Shown here piece by piece: positions 36,504-49,600 of a stretch of DNA of 64,000 nt. A model generated the notes under the pieces. The model was not told where the DNA came from. It worked only from the letters and a program-made list of their open reading frames with translations, and searched no databases. Both the position numbers and the translations under genes were made by a program. Source of the stretch: Sipunculus nudus (taxonomy: Eukaryota > Annelida > Sipuncula > Golfingiida > Sipunculidae); contig CM049307.1 of NCBI GenBank assembly GCA_026874595.1, forward strand, positions 30,731,079 through 30,795,078, given 5' to 3'. How positions within the stretch are numbered: the first letter of the stretch is position 1; each line of letters opens with the position of its first letter.

Positions 36504-38644
36504 TTTTTTTTGTTTTTTTTTTTTTATTACCCAAAAAAAATTACAGACAGAAATAACACCCATGATTACAAGACAATACATAAAACAGTAACGAAACTAA
36601 CATACAAAAGAACTTAAAAAAAAGGGTACTATATACAAAGTACATATATACATACAAAATGACCTGTTTGTTCAAAGTACAGTATGCCTAACAATATATC
36701 ACCTTTTCCATCTATATATAATTTTAGAAATACTTATAATGTAAAGTTAAACAAGCTCAATATTATTGTTTTCCTTTATATGTCAAATAGTGTCATACAA
36801 ATTATCTATTATGATAAATTATCTAATGGATCAAGTTTCCGTTGTCCTTCTGATATTTTGCCACAAAAGTTTCCATTTTTTTGTTTTTTCTGCAGGCTTA
36901 TCTGTACATTCAATCTTCCTTTGATAATCCATGTATTTTTTAAAGTTTTCAAGGTTTATCTGAACAGAATCTTTAGTTCTATATATAAAAGCTTTTGCAT
37001 GTATAAGAATTTTATTTTCCATTCTCATATTCTTTTCAGATATTCCTAAAATAATATTCCTTTCTGTAAATAAACTAATTGGTAAACCATAAAAAATGCT
37101 TATATCTTGCCAAAACTGTTTAACAATAGAACAATTACAAAAGAAATGCTCATACTTTTCTACCTCTGTATGGCAAAACCTACAATATGGGTCTTCAGTA
37201 AAACCAAACTTATATAATCTCTCTTTAAGATATAAATAATTATGGAGTATTTTAAACTGAAACTCACTCACTTTCTTTTCTTTACATAATGTTAGACTAT
37301 TGGTATATAAAAGACCCCACTCTTCATCTGTTACGTCATATTTAGTACTAAACTTTTGCCTTGTACTGGAATCCTGTGTTTTAACAAGACTAATAAAATA
37401 ATCATATACCTGCTTTGCAATAACATTTTCAACTGCAACTGGCCCTTGTCTTGTTTTACAATTAAATTCATTTTGTAAAATCGACTGACCATTATATTCC
37501 CAGTGATTCAATATTTTACTTTGTTTAATTATTGACCTATAAACCAAATAATCTCTTTGTTTTGCTCCTTTTTCTTCCCACTCTTTAAAACTGACTGGAT
37601 TCCCATTCACACCAAATAAGTGTTTTACATATATTAAACCTGACTGATAAAGTGACTTACAGAAGAATGGTTTGCCTTTTATTTTAATATTCTTATTATT
37701 CCATATACAATAAGATAACTCTGGAATACGAACTTGCTTCCATGCAATAAACATATCTATGTATACATCTGGCATTGAACCTTTTAGACAGTTTTTGGTA
37801 TAGTTACACTCTAACAATAATTTTGTGTTCCCAAATATATCACAAAATGAGTCTATAAACAATTTCCAATCTTTTTTGGTTTTATCTAAATATCTTTTAA
37901 TCCACATTATCTGTTGCGCTTTTATATAGCAATCAATACTTAACATATTCAGCCCCCCATTTTCAAATGGTTTTATCAGCAGATCTCTTTTAACTCTTCC
38001 CTTTTTCTGTCCCTTCCATATAAAACACCATAATATATTATTTAATCGTTTTTTATAAGTTTCCGGCATATTAAAATTAGCCAAGAGATGAGAGAGTTTA
38101 GAAAAACATAGTGTTTTAACTTTTAAAGTTCGCCCTTGCAATGTTAAATTTCTTTGTTTCCACATGTTTGTTATATCATATATGCTATTAATTTTATTTT
38201 CAAAATTTAATGTATTACTCATTTCTGTATTATATGATATATATGTGCCTAGCACTTTCACACATTTTGACCACACTAACCCTAAAGGTTTACTATTGCT
38301 ATCTTTGTTTTTTCCTAACCACATTGCTTCAGTTTTAGCATTATTAATGTGTAAACCTGAACATTTAGTAAATTCTCTGAACAAATCTAGAACAGTTTTA
38401 AGTGAATCCAAATCCTTAAGATAACAGTGGTGTCATCAGCATATAAAACCAATTTTACCTCCTTATTTTTAATCTTTATACCATGAATGTCTTGATTATT
38501 CCTAATATTAACTGCAATTATTTCTAAACAGATGATAAATAAATACGGTGATAAGGGGTCTCCTTGTCTAACTCCTCTTCCTATTTTAAAATATCCTGAA
38601 GAATGTCCATTATTCATAATACAAGCTTCCACGTCTTTATACAA
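36504..38644 (-). mobile_element. 5'-truncated LINE, copy C
   Basis: Third copy of the same insertion, with target duplication at 36489-36503 and 38645-38659. Confidence 0.9.
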
Positions 38645-38656
38645 TTCAACAAGCAT
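36831..38656 (-). pseudogene. Truncated LINE reverse transcriptase, copy C, frameshifted
   Basis: A two-base deletion near 38413-38415 splits the frame into an 89-codon part (38387-38656, with YADD) and a 526-codon part (36831-38411). This is decay after the triplication. Confidence 0.85.
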
Positions 38657-39345
38657 GTTATTCTGCTTCTCCTAAGAGATTCAGACTATACCATATTTCC
38701 TCAGGAGGCAAATCAAACCAGTAAAATAGACAAAAAAATTAAATATAATATATACTGACTTTTAAGAACAAAACAATTTCTGATCATCAGTGACACCGCA
38801 AACAATAAATTAATTTCATATGGTTTGACAGGCTGCTGTTGAATCATGTACATTTGCTTAATAAATATTGTTCATCAGTGTGGTAAGCTTAAAATGGCAT
38901 AAGATGTTATTCTGGCAAATGTATATAATGATAATAGGTATAAGTACGGCCGTTATTTAGTAGCTGATGATTTAAACAGAGGAGTTGGATCAAGTTTCTG
39001 TTTTCATTATTATATATTCACGCACATTTCATTCTACTTTGATGATATCTATGGAATTGAGACAGGGGATCATAGGTTATAAGCCACTCTTTGATAATGT
39101 TTTTACCCAGATTGACTGTGGTCAGAATCTAAATACTTATAAATACAGGGGGAATTTCATGATATTTTGTTTTTGAAATGCAGGGCGTGTCTCATTTTGA
39201 TGTCACTGGTGTTTGTGTGCTTGTGCAATGGGTTCATATATTGTTTTGCAGAAGGTGAAAGCAGCGGTAGATTTGGATTAAGTAATGGCTCTGAGAAGAG
39301 CTGTTTTGACTGGCAACAGTCAGAGTGGACTTTGCTAGTCAACTG

Positions 39346-39672
39346 TCAGCCTTGGCTAAGCTGGCTGGCCTGGGCACAAGCAAACTTGTACATCATGTCC
39401 CTCATGTCTTTGACCATGACCGTCTCTTGTTTAAGGAAGGCTGGATTACTGGGCCTGCTTGGTTTCACCCGTTGTCGGAGGAGCTGAGGTGAGCTGAGAC
39501 CATCAGTATGAGGCTTCAGCAGTTCCTGGGAACTGGGAATTGTTGAATCTGGAGTAGTCTGGGTCTTGAGCTTGAGGCTATATACTTGATGGTTAAGAGC
39601 AATGAGCTGGCAGCAAGTTCTGTAGAACTGCTCCTGTTGTTGCTTTGTTTTGCTTGAGAGAGTTGCCATCAT
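39346..39672 (-). CDS. Copy 24: array gene with altered stem-loop base
   Basis: Intact majority protein. In the stem-loop (39287-39302) the first G of the stem is A, opening the bottom pair. The upstream region has private changes. Confidence 0.42.
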   Translation of the reverse strand: MMATLSSKTKQQQEQFYRTCCQLIALNHQVYSLKLKTQTTPDSTIPSSQELLKPHTDGLSSPQLLRQRVKPSRPSNPAFLKQETVMVKDMRDMMYKFACAQASQLSQG

Positions 39673-40719
39673 GCAGTTGTGACTGCACAGACAAGAATGA
39701 CATGGGAGAATCTCAAACCTGCATATATAGTGGCCAAAGGGCTTGTTGTTGTATTCCTTTGATGGACAGTTTGGCCAAACTGTGTGGATTGATCCACTTT
39801 GATTAACTGTGGCTGGTTGGATCCAGAGTTACAGTTTGGAAACTGATTGGCAAACTGGTCACGGTCAGTGAACACAGATGTCTGTGATGTGTGCTTGGGC
39901 TGGGCACACATCAAAAGGCCCAGGCTGTGTTTGTTGTTGTAATTGGGGCCATGCTGGAAGAATAACTTGATTGTGTCTGTTTGTATAACCTTGCATGGTT
40001 GGAAACAAGTTGGTGATCTTTCAACAAGCATGTTTTTCTGCTTCTCCTAAGAGATTCAGACTATACCATATTTCCTCAGGAGGCAAATCAAACCAGTAAA
40101 ATAGACAAAAAATTAAATATAATATTTACTGACTTTTAAGAACAAAACAATTTCTGATCATCAGTGACACCGCAAACAATAAATTAATTTCATATGGTTT
40201 GACAGGCTGCTGTTGAATCATGTACATTTGCTTAATAAATAATGTTCATCAGTGCGGTAAGCTTAATATGGCATAAGATGTTATTCTGGGAAATGTATAT
40301 AATGATAATAGGTATAAGTACGGCCGTTATTTAGTAGCTGATGATTTAAACAGAGGAGTTAGATCAAGTTTCTGTTTTCATTATTATATATTCACGCACA
40401 TTTCATTCTACTTTGATGATATCTATGGAATTGAGACAGGGGATCATAGGTTATAAGCCACTCTTTGTTAATGTTTTTACCCAGATTGACTGTGGTCAGA
40501 ATCTAAATACTTATAAATACAGGGGGAATTTCATGATATTTTGTTTTTGAAATGCAGGGCGTGTCTCATTTTGATGTCACTGGTGTTTGTGTGCTTGCGC
40601 AATGGGTTCATATATTGTTTTGCAGAAGGTGAAAGCAGCGGTAGATTTGGATTAAGTAATGGCTCTGAGAAGAGCCGTTTTGACTGGCAACAGTCAGAGT
40701 GGACTTTGCTAGTCAACTG

Positions 40720-41046
40720 TCAGCCTTGGCTAAGCTGGCTGGCCTGGGCACAAGCAAACTTGTACATCATGTCCCTCATGTCTTTGACCCTGACCGTCTC
40801 TTGTTTAAGGAAGGCTGGATTACTGGGCCTGCTTGGTTTCACCCGTTGTCGAAGGAGCTGAGGTGAGCTGAGACCATCAGTATGAGGCTTCAGCAGTTCC
40901 TGGGAACTGGGAATTGTTGAATCTGGAGTAATCTGGGTCTTGAGCTTGAGGCTATATACTTGATGGTTAAGAGCAATGAGCTGGCAGCAAGTTCTGTAGA
41001 ACTGCTCCTGTTGTTGCTTTGTTTTGCTTGAGAGAGTTGCCATCAT
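40720..41046 (-). CDS. Copy 25: array gene, T39I and M86R
   Basis: Last complete copy. The frame is intact and stays open upstream to 41133, but the double ATG at 41046 fits the promoter. The stem-loop is intact. Confidence 0.43.
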   Translation of the reverse strand: MMATLSSKTKQQQEQFYRTCCQLIALNHQVYSLKLKTQITPDSTIPSSQELLKPHTDGLSSPQLLRQRVKPSRPSNPAFLKQETVRVKDMRDMMYKFACAQASQLSQG

Positions 41047-41408
41047 GCAGTTGTGAATGCACAGACAAGAATGACATGGGAGAGTCTCAAACCTGTATAT
41101 ATAGTGGCCAAAGGGCTTGTTGTTGTATTCCATTGATGGACAGTTTGGCCAAACTGTGTGGATTGATCCACTTTGATTAACTGTGGCTGGTTGGATCCAG
41201 AGTTACAGTTTGGAAACTGATTGGCAAACTGGTCACGGTCAGTGAACACAGATGTCTGTGATGTGTGCTTGGGCTGGGCACACATCAAAAGGCCCAGGCT
41301 GTGTTTGTTGTTGTAATTGGGGCCATGCTGGAAAAGAAACTTGATTGTGTCTGTTCGTATAACCTTGCATGGTTGGAAACAAGTTGGTGATCTTTCAACA
41401 AGCATGTT

Positions 41409-41900
41409 ATTCTTCTTCTCCTTAGAGATTCAGACTATACCATATTTCCTCAGGAGGCAAATCAAACCAGTAAAATAGACAAAAAATTAAATATAATATA
41501 TACTGACTTTTAAGAACAAAACAATTTCTGATCATCAGTGACACCGCAAACAATAAATTAATTTCATATGGTTTGACAGGCTGCTGTTGAATCATGTACA
41601 TTTGCTTAATAAATATTGTTCATCAGTGCGGTAAGCTTAATATGGCATAAGATGTTATTCTGGCAAATGTATATAATGATAATAGACATAAGTACGGTCG
41701 TTATTTTGTAGCTGATGATATTTTGGTTTTTCAATGCAGGATGTGTCTCATTTTGATGTCACTGGTGCTTGTGTGCTTGTGCAATGGGTTCCTACATTGT
41801 TTGGCAGAAATTGAAAGCAGCGCTGGATTTGGATTAAGTAATGGCTCTGAGAAGAGCCTTTTTGACTGGCAACAGTCAGAGTGGACTTTGCTAGAAAACT
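41409..41900 (-). pseudogene. Decayed edge unit keeping the stem-loop
   Basis: The unit continues to about 41716, then loses about 180 bases, resumes with rising divergence and stops at 41900, exactly before the CDS stop position. No CDS remains. The block holding the 3' UTR hairpins differs from array units at 1 of 75 bases, while the adjacent 93 bases differ at 10. The stem-loop at 41843-41858 is perfect and its 5' flank is AAAAA. Confidence 0.75.
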
Positions 41901-43487
41901 CACCATAACTACTTACCAATAGATTATCTCACCCAAGTTCCATTATAGGCTAAATCCCTGCATACTTAATGAGGTCAGAGGTCAACAAAGCTTCTTTTTG
42001 GTGTCACCACTATAACTTAGGAAGGATACGATGGATTTTGATCAGAACTCAGCAGAAATATTAATCAATGTAATATCTCGCCTAATTTCGATTTCCAGCA
42101 TATCCACGCATATTTGATAAGGTCAGGGGTCACCCAACTTTGGTGCCACCATATTGACTTACCAAAAGTCTTGTGGATTTTTATGAAACTCAATAAACAT
42201 ATTTACCAACAGGGTTTCTCACCTGCATTACAGTCTCACAAAAATTGACATATTTAATTTAATGAGGACAGGGTTCACCAGATACACAATGGGTATAATA
42301 TGGACATTTGCAGTGCTTTTGTTATGAATTGTTTTATACAAAATTTTTACATTTCACATGCGACATTATTTCTCAAAAAGTTTTACTGGGTTCCACTTTT
42401 ATATATAATAGCAGCTGAATCCTATAAGTCACTTTCTGTTAGCAGCAGATTAGGTTCTCTGATTAAGCCTGCACAAAGTGTATCCGGTCAGTTCTGTGAC
42501 TGTGAGGGTGTTTGTGTGTGATGGTGTGTGTACACATTTCTCACATTCCCATTTGCTGGGGGATACAGTCATCTGGACATTTTCTAGTTCATGTTAACGT
42601 TAATTACTGTACCAATAAATATATAAACAATTTTTCTTAAACTGTAGCACATTTAGGTTTCAAATCTCTATATGAGGGTTCTAATGTTAAACAACTCTCT
42701 AAATCTCTATAGACCCTCATCAGAGATCAAATTTTTTTATGACATATTACAACTATGCTATCTATATTAATTGTAACCCCATACATGTAAAAATTAAAAA
42801 TGCATATAAAACCCCATGCATATAAAACTAGACCTAATGAAATTGTAATCTCACATTGTTTTACTTCAGTAGTCCCTTGAACCAGTGCTTCATCAGTCCA
42901 GTAAATCTCTGTGCCAGAAAAGTTATAAATCAACTTTTCCTAAAATGGAACACATTAAGGCTTCAAATCTGTCTATAAGACTTCAAATATTAAAACAACT
43001 TTCCCATTTCTGATGTAGGCATGTGGTTCAGGTATAGTTCTCTGGTTCTCTTTTTTAGGGTCTCTGGTTTGAAACACTGCCAGGCCCTCAAAGGGTCTCT
43101 AGTTTGAAACACTGCCAGGCCCTCAAAGATAAAATGGTGAAATCAGGATAGATCCTCAGAGATTGGATCAACAATGTTAATGACAAAGTATGACTTGTTG
43201 ATTATACGTAGCCCCATATATATATATAATCTGACATCCAGAAATCTCAATTATACCTTAGCTGTGATGTAGGTCTTGAGTCCAGAATTAGACTCAAATC
43301 CAGACTCAAATCCACTATTTTAGGCACTTGAACTCAGACTCCAGTGGCCTGGATTCAGACTTGCACTCATACCCAGATAGTGTTGACTCCACTTCATCAC
43401 TGTACCTTACCATTCTTATCATATGTAACCATACTCATCAGACCTTGGTCATATCAGTAAAAATAAAATGTTTGTTTTTCCTCACAG
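41901..43487. other. Gene-free stretch between array and PPAN exon 2
   Basis: Probably PPAN intron 1 and/or its upstream region. Bases 41930-42270 look like an old dispersed repeat with internal similarity (repeated GAGGTCAG... segments). Bases 42600-42720 and 42900-43010 are diverged copies of one another. A perfect-length 35-bp direct duplication lies at 43058-43127. The first coding exon of PPAN was not identified here. Confidence 0.6.
43058..43127. repeat. 35-bp tandem duplication
   Basis: Two adjacent 35-bp copies (43058-43092 and 43093-43127) differ at one base. Recent local duplication. Confidence 0.85.
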
Positions 43488-43664
43488 GGACGTGGTAAGG
43501 CTTCAAAAGTGGCCAGAGCAGACCAGGCAGAGGCCCAAGAAAATGAATTTAAGAAAGCCCCGCATACATTCGTGTTTAAGCGTGGAAATGTTGGTAAGAA
43601 TGTTGGGGAACTCATTCAAGATGTCCGCCGAGTCATGGAGCCATACACAGCAACCAAGCTCAAG
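43488..43664 (+). CDS. PPAN: PPAN exon 2
   Basis: 59 codons, phase 0 at both ends, from GRGKASKV to TATKLK. It opens the Brix domain. The acceptor is CTCACAG and the donor GTAACA. A few residues including the Met must lie upstream. Confidence 0.93.
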
Positions 43665-46600
43665 GTAACATTGTGCTGCCAATTGTCCCTCCAGGATTAT
43701 TTTAAACAAGAAATTACTTTTTCACTGTAACTGTTGAAAGCCAGAGGGTTGTTCAAGTCACAAATGGTCAAATGATAGTGGAAGGATAACTCTTCTCCTG
43801 GCCTTGTAAATGATGTTGGAAATGTAATTTTTCTCTTGGGTATGTAAAATGATGTTGGATGTGTAACTTCTCTCTTTGACATGTAAAATGATGTTGGAAG
43901 TGTAATTTCTCTCTGGGGCATGTTAAATGATGTAAAAAGTAAAACTTTCCACCTTGGTACATTTAACATAATTTCTCACAAAGAGAATTTAACTTTTTCG
44001 CTGGGCATGTAAATGATGTGGAAAGTGTAACTTTGCTCTTGGACTTGTAAATGATGTGGGAAGTGTAACTTTTCTCTTGGACTTGTAACTGATCTTTGAA
44101 ATATATAAAACCTCTAATTGACATGTAAAATTATGTTGGTAGTGTAGCTTTTCTCCTAGACATGTTGAATGATGTGAAAAGGTGTATATAGATTTTCTAA
44201 AGAGAATGGATATTTTCTGATGATTGACGCTTCTTGATTTATTTTCCAAATGACAGGAATTTGTGACAGTATAATATTTGAATTCTCAAATAGCACATTC
44301 ATCAGTATGTATGTCCCAAAGAGTTGAGGACATAGAATGAAAAGTAATACATTCTACAAAAAATTGGTTAACATAGGTTGTACCTATAACATTCATGTTT
44401 ATAAGACTACATGGGCACTTACAGATCAATCCCTTAAAAATAAAAAATTAAAATAGGTTTTCTCTGTATTATCTGGTGCAATTTTGCTCTCAAAATTTTC
44501 AGGTGAGAAAGAAGAACGTGTTGAAGGACTTTGTCAGTGTGGCAGGTGTTTTAAACGTGAGCCACCTTGTGATGTTTACAAAGACAGAGACCACCAACAA
44601 CATGAGGCTGGTACGCTTACCCCGAGGCCCCACTCTCACCTTCAAGGTCAACGGCTACACGCTGAGTCGTGACGTGATATCATCATTAAAACGCCCCCAC
44701 ATGGAGGCCAAACAGTTCCAGCATCACCCTCTACTGATCATGAATAACTTCAGTGGTGATGGCATGCACCTCAAACTTATGGCCACCATGTTCCAGAACA
44801 TGTTCCCGTCCATAAACGTCAACAATGTGAGTATATCAGGGGATTTCTGCCTTAATGTGCCAGGTTTAATGTCACATGAAACTTGAAACCACAGCTGAGA
44901 AAAAGTCCAACAATTATAATAATTATAATGATAATAATTTGTAGTTTAAATGAAGCTAGACCTAGTAAGTTATAGTCTCCTTAGATCTATCTGACCTAGG
45001 TCTCCCTGTGGCATGACCTGTTTAAAGTCATGTGACAGGGAATTTTCAGATTAGATATGAATTCTCTACCTATTTATGTCTCCTCTTACTCGAGGGAGAC
45101 GTTGTATTCAGTGCCATTGTCTGTCACCGACTGTCCTCCTCAGGCTGAATCTTGTGAATAGGATAACCTTTTTAAGGGCAGCATATTTTTTCCTGAAATT
45201 TTGAAACACAAATTGTTTATACCAAAATCTCAGATATTGGTGACCTTGACCTTGAAAATCCACCAAAGTATAAAATTATTTAATATAAATGTAAACTTAT
45301 TGTGAACCCCATAACTTTTGAAGCATCTCAAATTTTGTCCTCAGATTTGACACACAACTTGTTTCAGCCAAGTTGGAAAAATGGTGACCTTGGCCTGGTT
45401 CTTCATGGTCAAATTGGCCAAATTGTTGTTCATCATTTTTAACATTTCTTGTGAACGCAGGAACTTCTAAAGTATTGCATATTTGTCCTCAAATTTGATA
45501 CACAAGGTATTTCCACCAAGTTCTCAGAGGTGTTTGTGTGCTGGTGAGCTTGATCTTCAAGGTCAAACCTGCAGAATGGTTATATTATTTGTAACTCCCA
45601 GAATTTTGAAAGTACTTAAGGTTTTTTTTCAAAATTTGATGACTGGTATTTGACATTTTTCAGTTGCAATACAAAGTCATTCTTATTGGTATACCATATA
45701 TTCTCTTGATTATGCCGCAGCCTAATTTAGAAAAACAAAATTAAAAAACTGTCTTAGTCTCACAAACTCATACTGCGGCTTCAGTTTGATGATTCTCCAG
45801 AAATTCATTGATGTTGATGGCATTGATGTTGATCATTCTTGGTTTGGCCAGGTTATGGGCGATAAATGGGGAAGACTTGGTCAACCTCATGAATGATGGC
45901 CCTGTTAGGTAGTTGAAGTGAACCTAATTATTGATACATTGAATCATTTCCTGACACTTGCATAAGGAAAGCACCCTAAACACTGGTTTTATTATGCAGT
46001 AACAGGGGCATAACTGCAATTTTTCTATTGTTGCGACCCACAAGACTACTGCCTGCACTGTTCTCTTTTGCCTAGGCTAATCGTCTCTTGAGTTAAATTT
46101 ACTGCAAACATTCAGGTGTCTCCCTGGAAGATCAAAGGTTACTGAATCGGCAGTCAAATGAGTCTAGAAATTGAAAGGGGAATGTTTGGAAAATCTAGCT
46201 GGACCAAAGGGGCTCACTTTTTGTTGGATAGAAATGGATGACATTTGGTACCAGTGGGGTGCCATCTGTTCAAATTTGTAAAAACATGCAAATTTACCAG
46301 TTTAAATTGTGAATACAGCTTCTGAAAAAGAGTTAACAAACTTCCAGGTGAATGTTCAGTCGCAGCATGAAAACATTCAACCTGCACTGTGACCTCATCA
46401 CCCCTACTTTTAGTTTATTGGTCTGAATGTTCCCAGGGTAATTTGACTTGTGGTATGGGCGATCCCATTTAAAGGTCGGGATGACCCCACACACTCTAAT
46501 ATCATGGAATTGAAATCTTGACCCGCAGGATTTAACATATTGCGTGAGAAGAATAAAATCGTGTTCAGAAATGACATTTTACACACCTGGGTATGTGGAC

Positions 46601-49600
46601 ATGATCACTTTAGACATTCCATATACATCACCTCTTTAAAAAAAGGGCAATGATGTATATGTTTCTGTGATTACTACTGGTAATATTGTTTTTTTTGTGA
46701 ATTATATTTATGATCTGCACAACCCTTAGTGCAGTGTTACAAAACAAAGCGTGGCAAAATTGATCATGATTAAAAGGTATGTGAACAGATTTCTTTACGT
46801 TCTTTTGCTTATGCATATCATTTGGCACACAGCAAGAGAAAACCATATTCACTGGTTACACTTTGGTTGTCAAACTTCCTTTAAGCCGTTTTTAATTGGG
46901 CAGCGCTGGTTCAAGAGTAGCTTTCTTTGATATTCAAAGTTTCAAGCAGGCTGGCAACATTAACCGAATTCATTTCCATGAGCGATAAATCAGTCTGCAT
47001 GTATAGCTTCTGTGGCTGCCTTTAGTCTCTCCATCATAAGTTATCGGTTATGTCTGAAATTCTGTCAATTTTAATAATTGTATCAAGTGTGAGACAATGT
47101 CAGATATTTATTTTATTATTCATTGGTTAATTCATTAGTAGTTTTAAGGTTAGTGCCAATACAATTGGATATGGCTTTCAAGTGTTCATGCCAAATCAGA
47201 CAGTAGCAGAGCCGATCTTTCGGGTATTCCATGAATGATCTCAGGTGGAGTTTCTGCATGCACCTGGAAGCACATAAAGTCATGGTGCAGCTTCAAATAG
47301 ATGTGCAGCCTAAGCAAGAGAATATACGGTAGTAGTATGTTTTGAGTTGTTGACAATGTATCCTTTACATGGAGTTTGTCCTAGAAGAGGCTATGATCGG
47401 AGTTTGTCCTAGTAGAATCGCCGATCCTACTAGTAGAAAGTCTGATCGGAGTTTCTCCTAGTAGAAAGTCCAATCAGACTTTGTCCTAGTAGGATCGACG
47501 ATTCTACTGGATCGGAGTTTGTCCTGTGACATATACATGGAATTAAAGGTCGCTGGACACAGTTCTTTCTGACCTGTGTTCATCCTATTTATGAGTTATC
47601 ACATAATACTTCGATAAAATTGTAATATCACTGTATTTTTTTCATTTCAGATCCAGTTAAATGAAATAAGAAGATCTGTGCTGTTGAACTATAACCCAGA
47701 AACAAAACAGATTGATTTTAGACACTAGTGAGTGAAAGATTATTTTTCACTTTCATGTACACAATCCAGCAAGTTACAGGAAAATACACAAGACATGCTG
47801 GTATATTAAGATGTTTAATTCAGTGCTCTGTGATGAAAAATGCTTGAAATGTACCTGTAATCAGGAATTAGTCTTGATTAAAAATCCTGTTGTTTTTGAG
47901 ATGCTACTAAATGCTGCTGCCTACATTTAATCAGCTGAAGCAGTATAATTTTAGGAGTAAGATAGTGCTGTAACTTTTTTTTATCAGGGGTTGAACTTGA
48001 TCAGGAGAGACATCTCTTTATACCTTTATCATATAAATAACTTATGCTATTTTGTGCTCAAATCAATATCTTCAAGATGGTAATGTAAAGCTGTTTACAT
48101 TTAATGTGTGAAAGTAATAGATATGCTTCAGCTGTTCAGCATTGTTTTACAATAGTGGCATTTTACCAAAGAATGACTGGAAATATGAAATTCTGAGGCT
48201 TTCATGCTATAACTCCCTATATAATCTACAGATATCCTACCTTAAGTTTGTAAAATTATACAGTGGTTGCCCAGTATGGTATTGAATTATTTATTTATAA
48301 TAATTTGTTTTAGACAAAAAATATTTTTTAAAATTATTTTATCCTTTTATATGAAATCTGTCAAGTCTGCCCTGATGAGGGTTTATATAATTTTGATATA
48401 TCACACTTGTTTTTACAGTAATATTCGGGCAGTACCTGTGGGCTTGAGCAAAGGTCTGAAGAAACTGCTGAAACCAAAACTACCAAATATGAGTAAATAC
48501 AATGACATCAGTGAATACATGTTGAGGTAAGAAAGTATCATGGTGCAGAAAGGGGAAATTTTATCTACAGGATATATAGTAGCTCTGCAGAAATAAATCT
48601 CTTTGTATGCTTGAATGCTCAGACATGTGAATTTTGGTAATTTCGGATAAAGACGTAAAATATTTTAATTTATGATATCTTTGTTTTTCAAATTTAGTTT
48701 AAATGAAAATTGCTTGGCAATTTAAGATTTTATTTATTTAATTCATTAGTTATATATGCATAAAATTTAACTATTATTGAATTTATGGTAACTCATGAAG
48801 AGATGGAGCAAAGTCATGCATTTTTCTTTCACTATATACAATTGCTTAAGTTACGGATTATTATTACTGTTACAGTTATACTGTCTGTGGAAGGGAACGC
48901 CAGGATTTACTTTTAACAATATGATGTAGAATAAGGATTTATCTTTTACAGAGATGGACAGTTGTCAGAAAGTGAAGCAGAGTTAGATGGTCCCCACAAC
49001 GAGGTTGTGCTGCCCCAGCAAGTCAGTGGACGAGGTAACCTGAAATCACAGAAAAGTGCCATCAGGTCAGACATTATCATACGTAGTCAGAAGATAGTCA
49101 TAGTCAAATATCATAGTCAGAAGATAGTCATAGTCATATGTCATAGTCAGAAGATAGTCATAGTCATATATCATAGTCAGAAGATAGTCATAGTCATATG
49201 TCATAGTCAGAAGATAGTCATAGTCATATATCATAGTCAGAAGATGGTCATAGTTATATATCATAGTCAGAAGATGGTCTATGTGGGCATCCTGTAGCAT
49301 GTTAGCAATCATGGTAACATATAATAATGCATTATGCTTTATTAAAAAAAGTGCAAGGAATGGTGGGTGATACTTATTTATTCACATGATCTAAATAATA
49401 TCATTTTATATCAGATTTTTGGAAAGCAGCCAACCTCCTGTGGACACAAGAGCAGCACCCTGGCACTCAACAGTTTGAAATTTATGTCAAACACTTAGAT
49501 ATGTGTATATACATGAACCCCCTCCCCCGAAACATACACACCCACAAGTTGTTGGACTGATGTGGTTTAAGGACTGATGTTATTTAAATGGGAATCCCTG

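Larger units (their letters stand above)
1..41900. repeat. ~1374-bp tandem gene array, 25 units plus edge relic
   Basis: The same unit recurs head to tail with spacing of 1373-1376 bp and a few percent divergence between copies. The window opens inside a unit, so the left end is not seen. Exceptions are one unit lengthened by an LTR (2084 bp between neighbouring CDS copies) and three lengthened by a LINE (3529 bp). Each unit has a minus-strand TATA box, a 108-codon ORF and a histone-type stem-loop. Relative to the lowest coordinate of each CDS copy, the stem-loop lies 59 to 44 bases lower. Relative to the highest coordinate, the TATA box lies 50 to 57 bases higher. The right edge decays into a deleted, diverged copy at 41409-41900. 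High similarity implies recent amplification and homogenisation, as in rDNA or histone arrays. Confidence 0.97.
44827..47650. other. PPAN: PPAN intron 3
   Basis: No gene is seen. Bases 45060-45660 contain dispersed-repeat sequence with recurrent GACCTTGACCTTGA-type motifs. Bases 45694-47329 may be a DNA transposon remnant. Bases 47385-47530 hold short direct and inverted copies. Confidence 0.6.

Noticed and set aside
42300-42521. Short plus ORF upstream of PPAN
   Set aside because: No domain, signal or splice context.
43134-43136. ATG directly before GTGAAA as PPAN exon 1
   Set aside because: It would give Met then GRGKASK in phase, but an ATG-GT pair is expected by chance in this length and no leader evidence exists.
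47829-47940. Possible C/D snoRNA in PPAN intron 4 (vertebrate PPAN introns host snoRNAs)
   Set aside because: A GTGATGA and a later CTGA exist, but the spacing is long, the terminal stem weak and no guide is evident.
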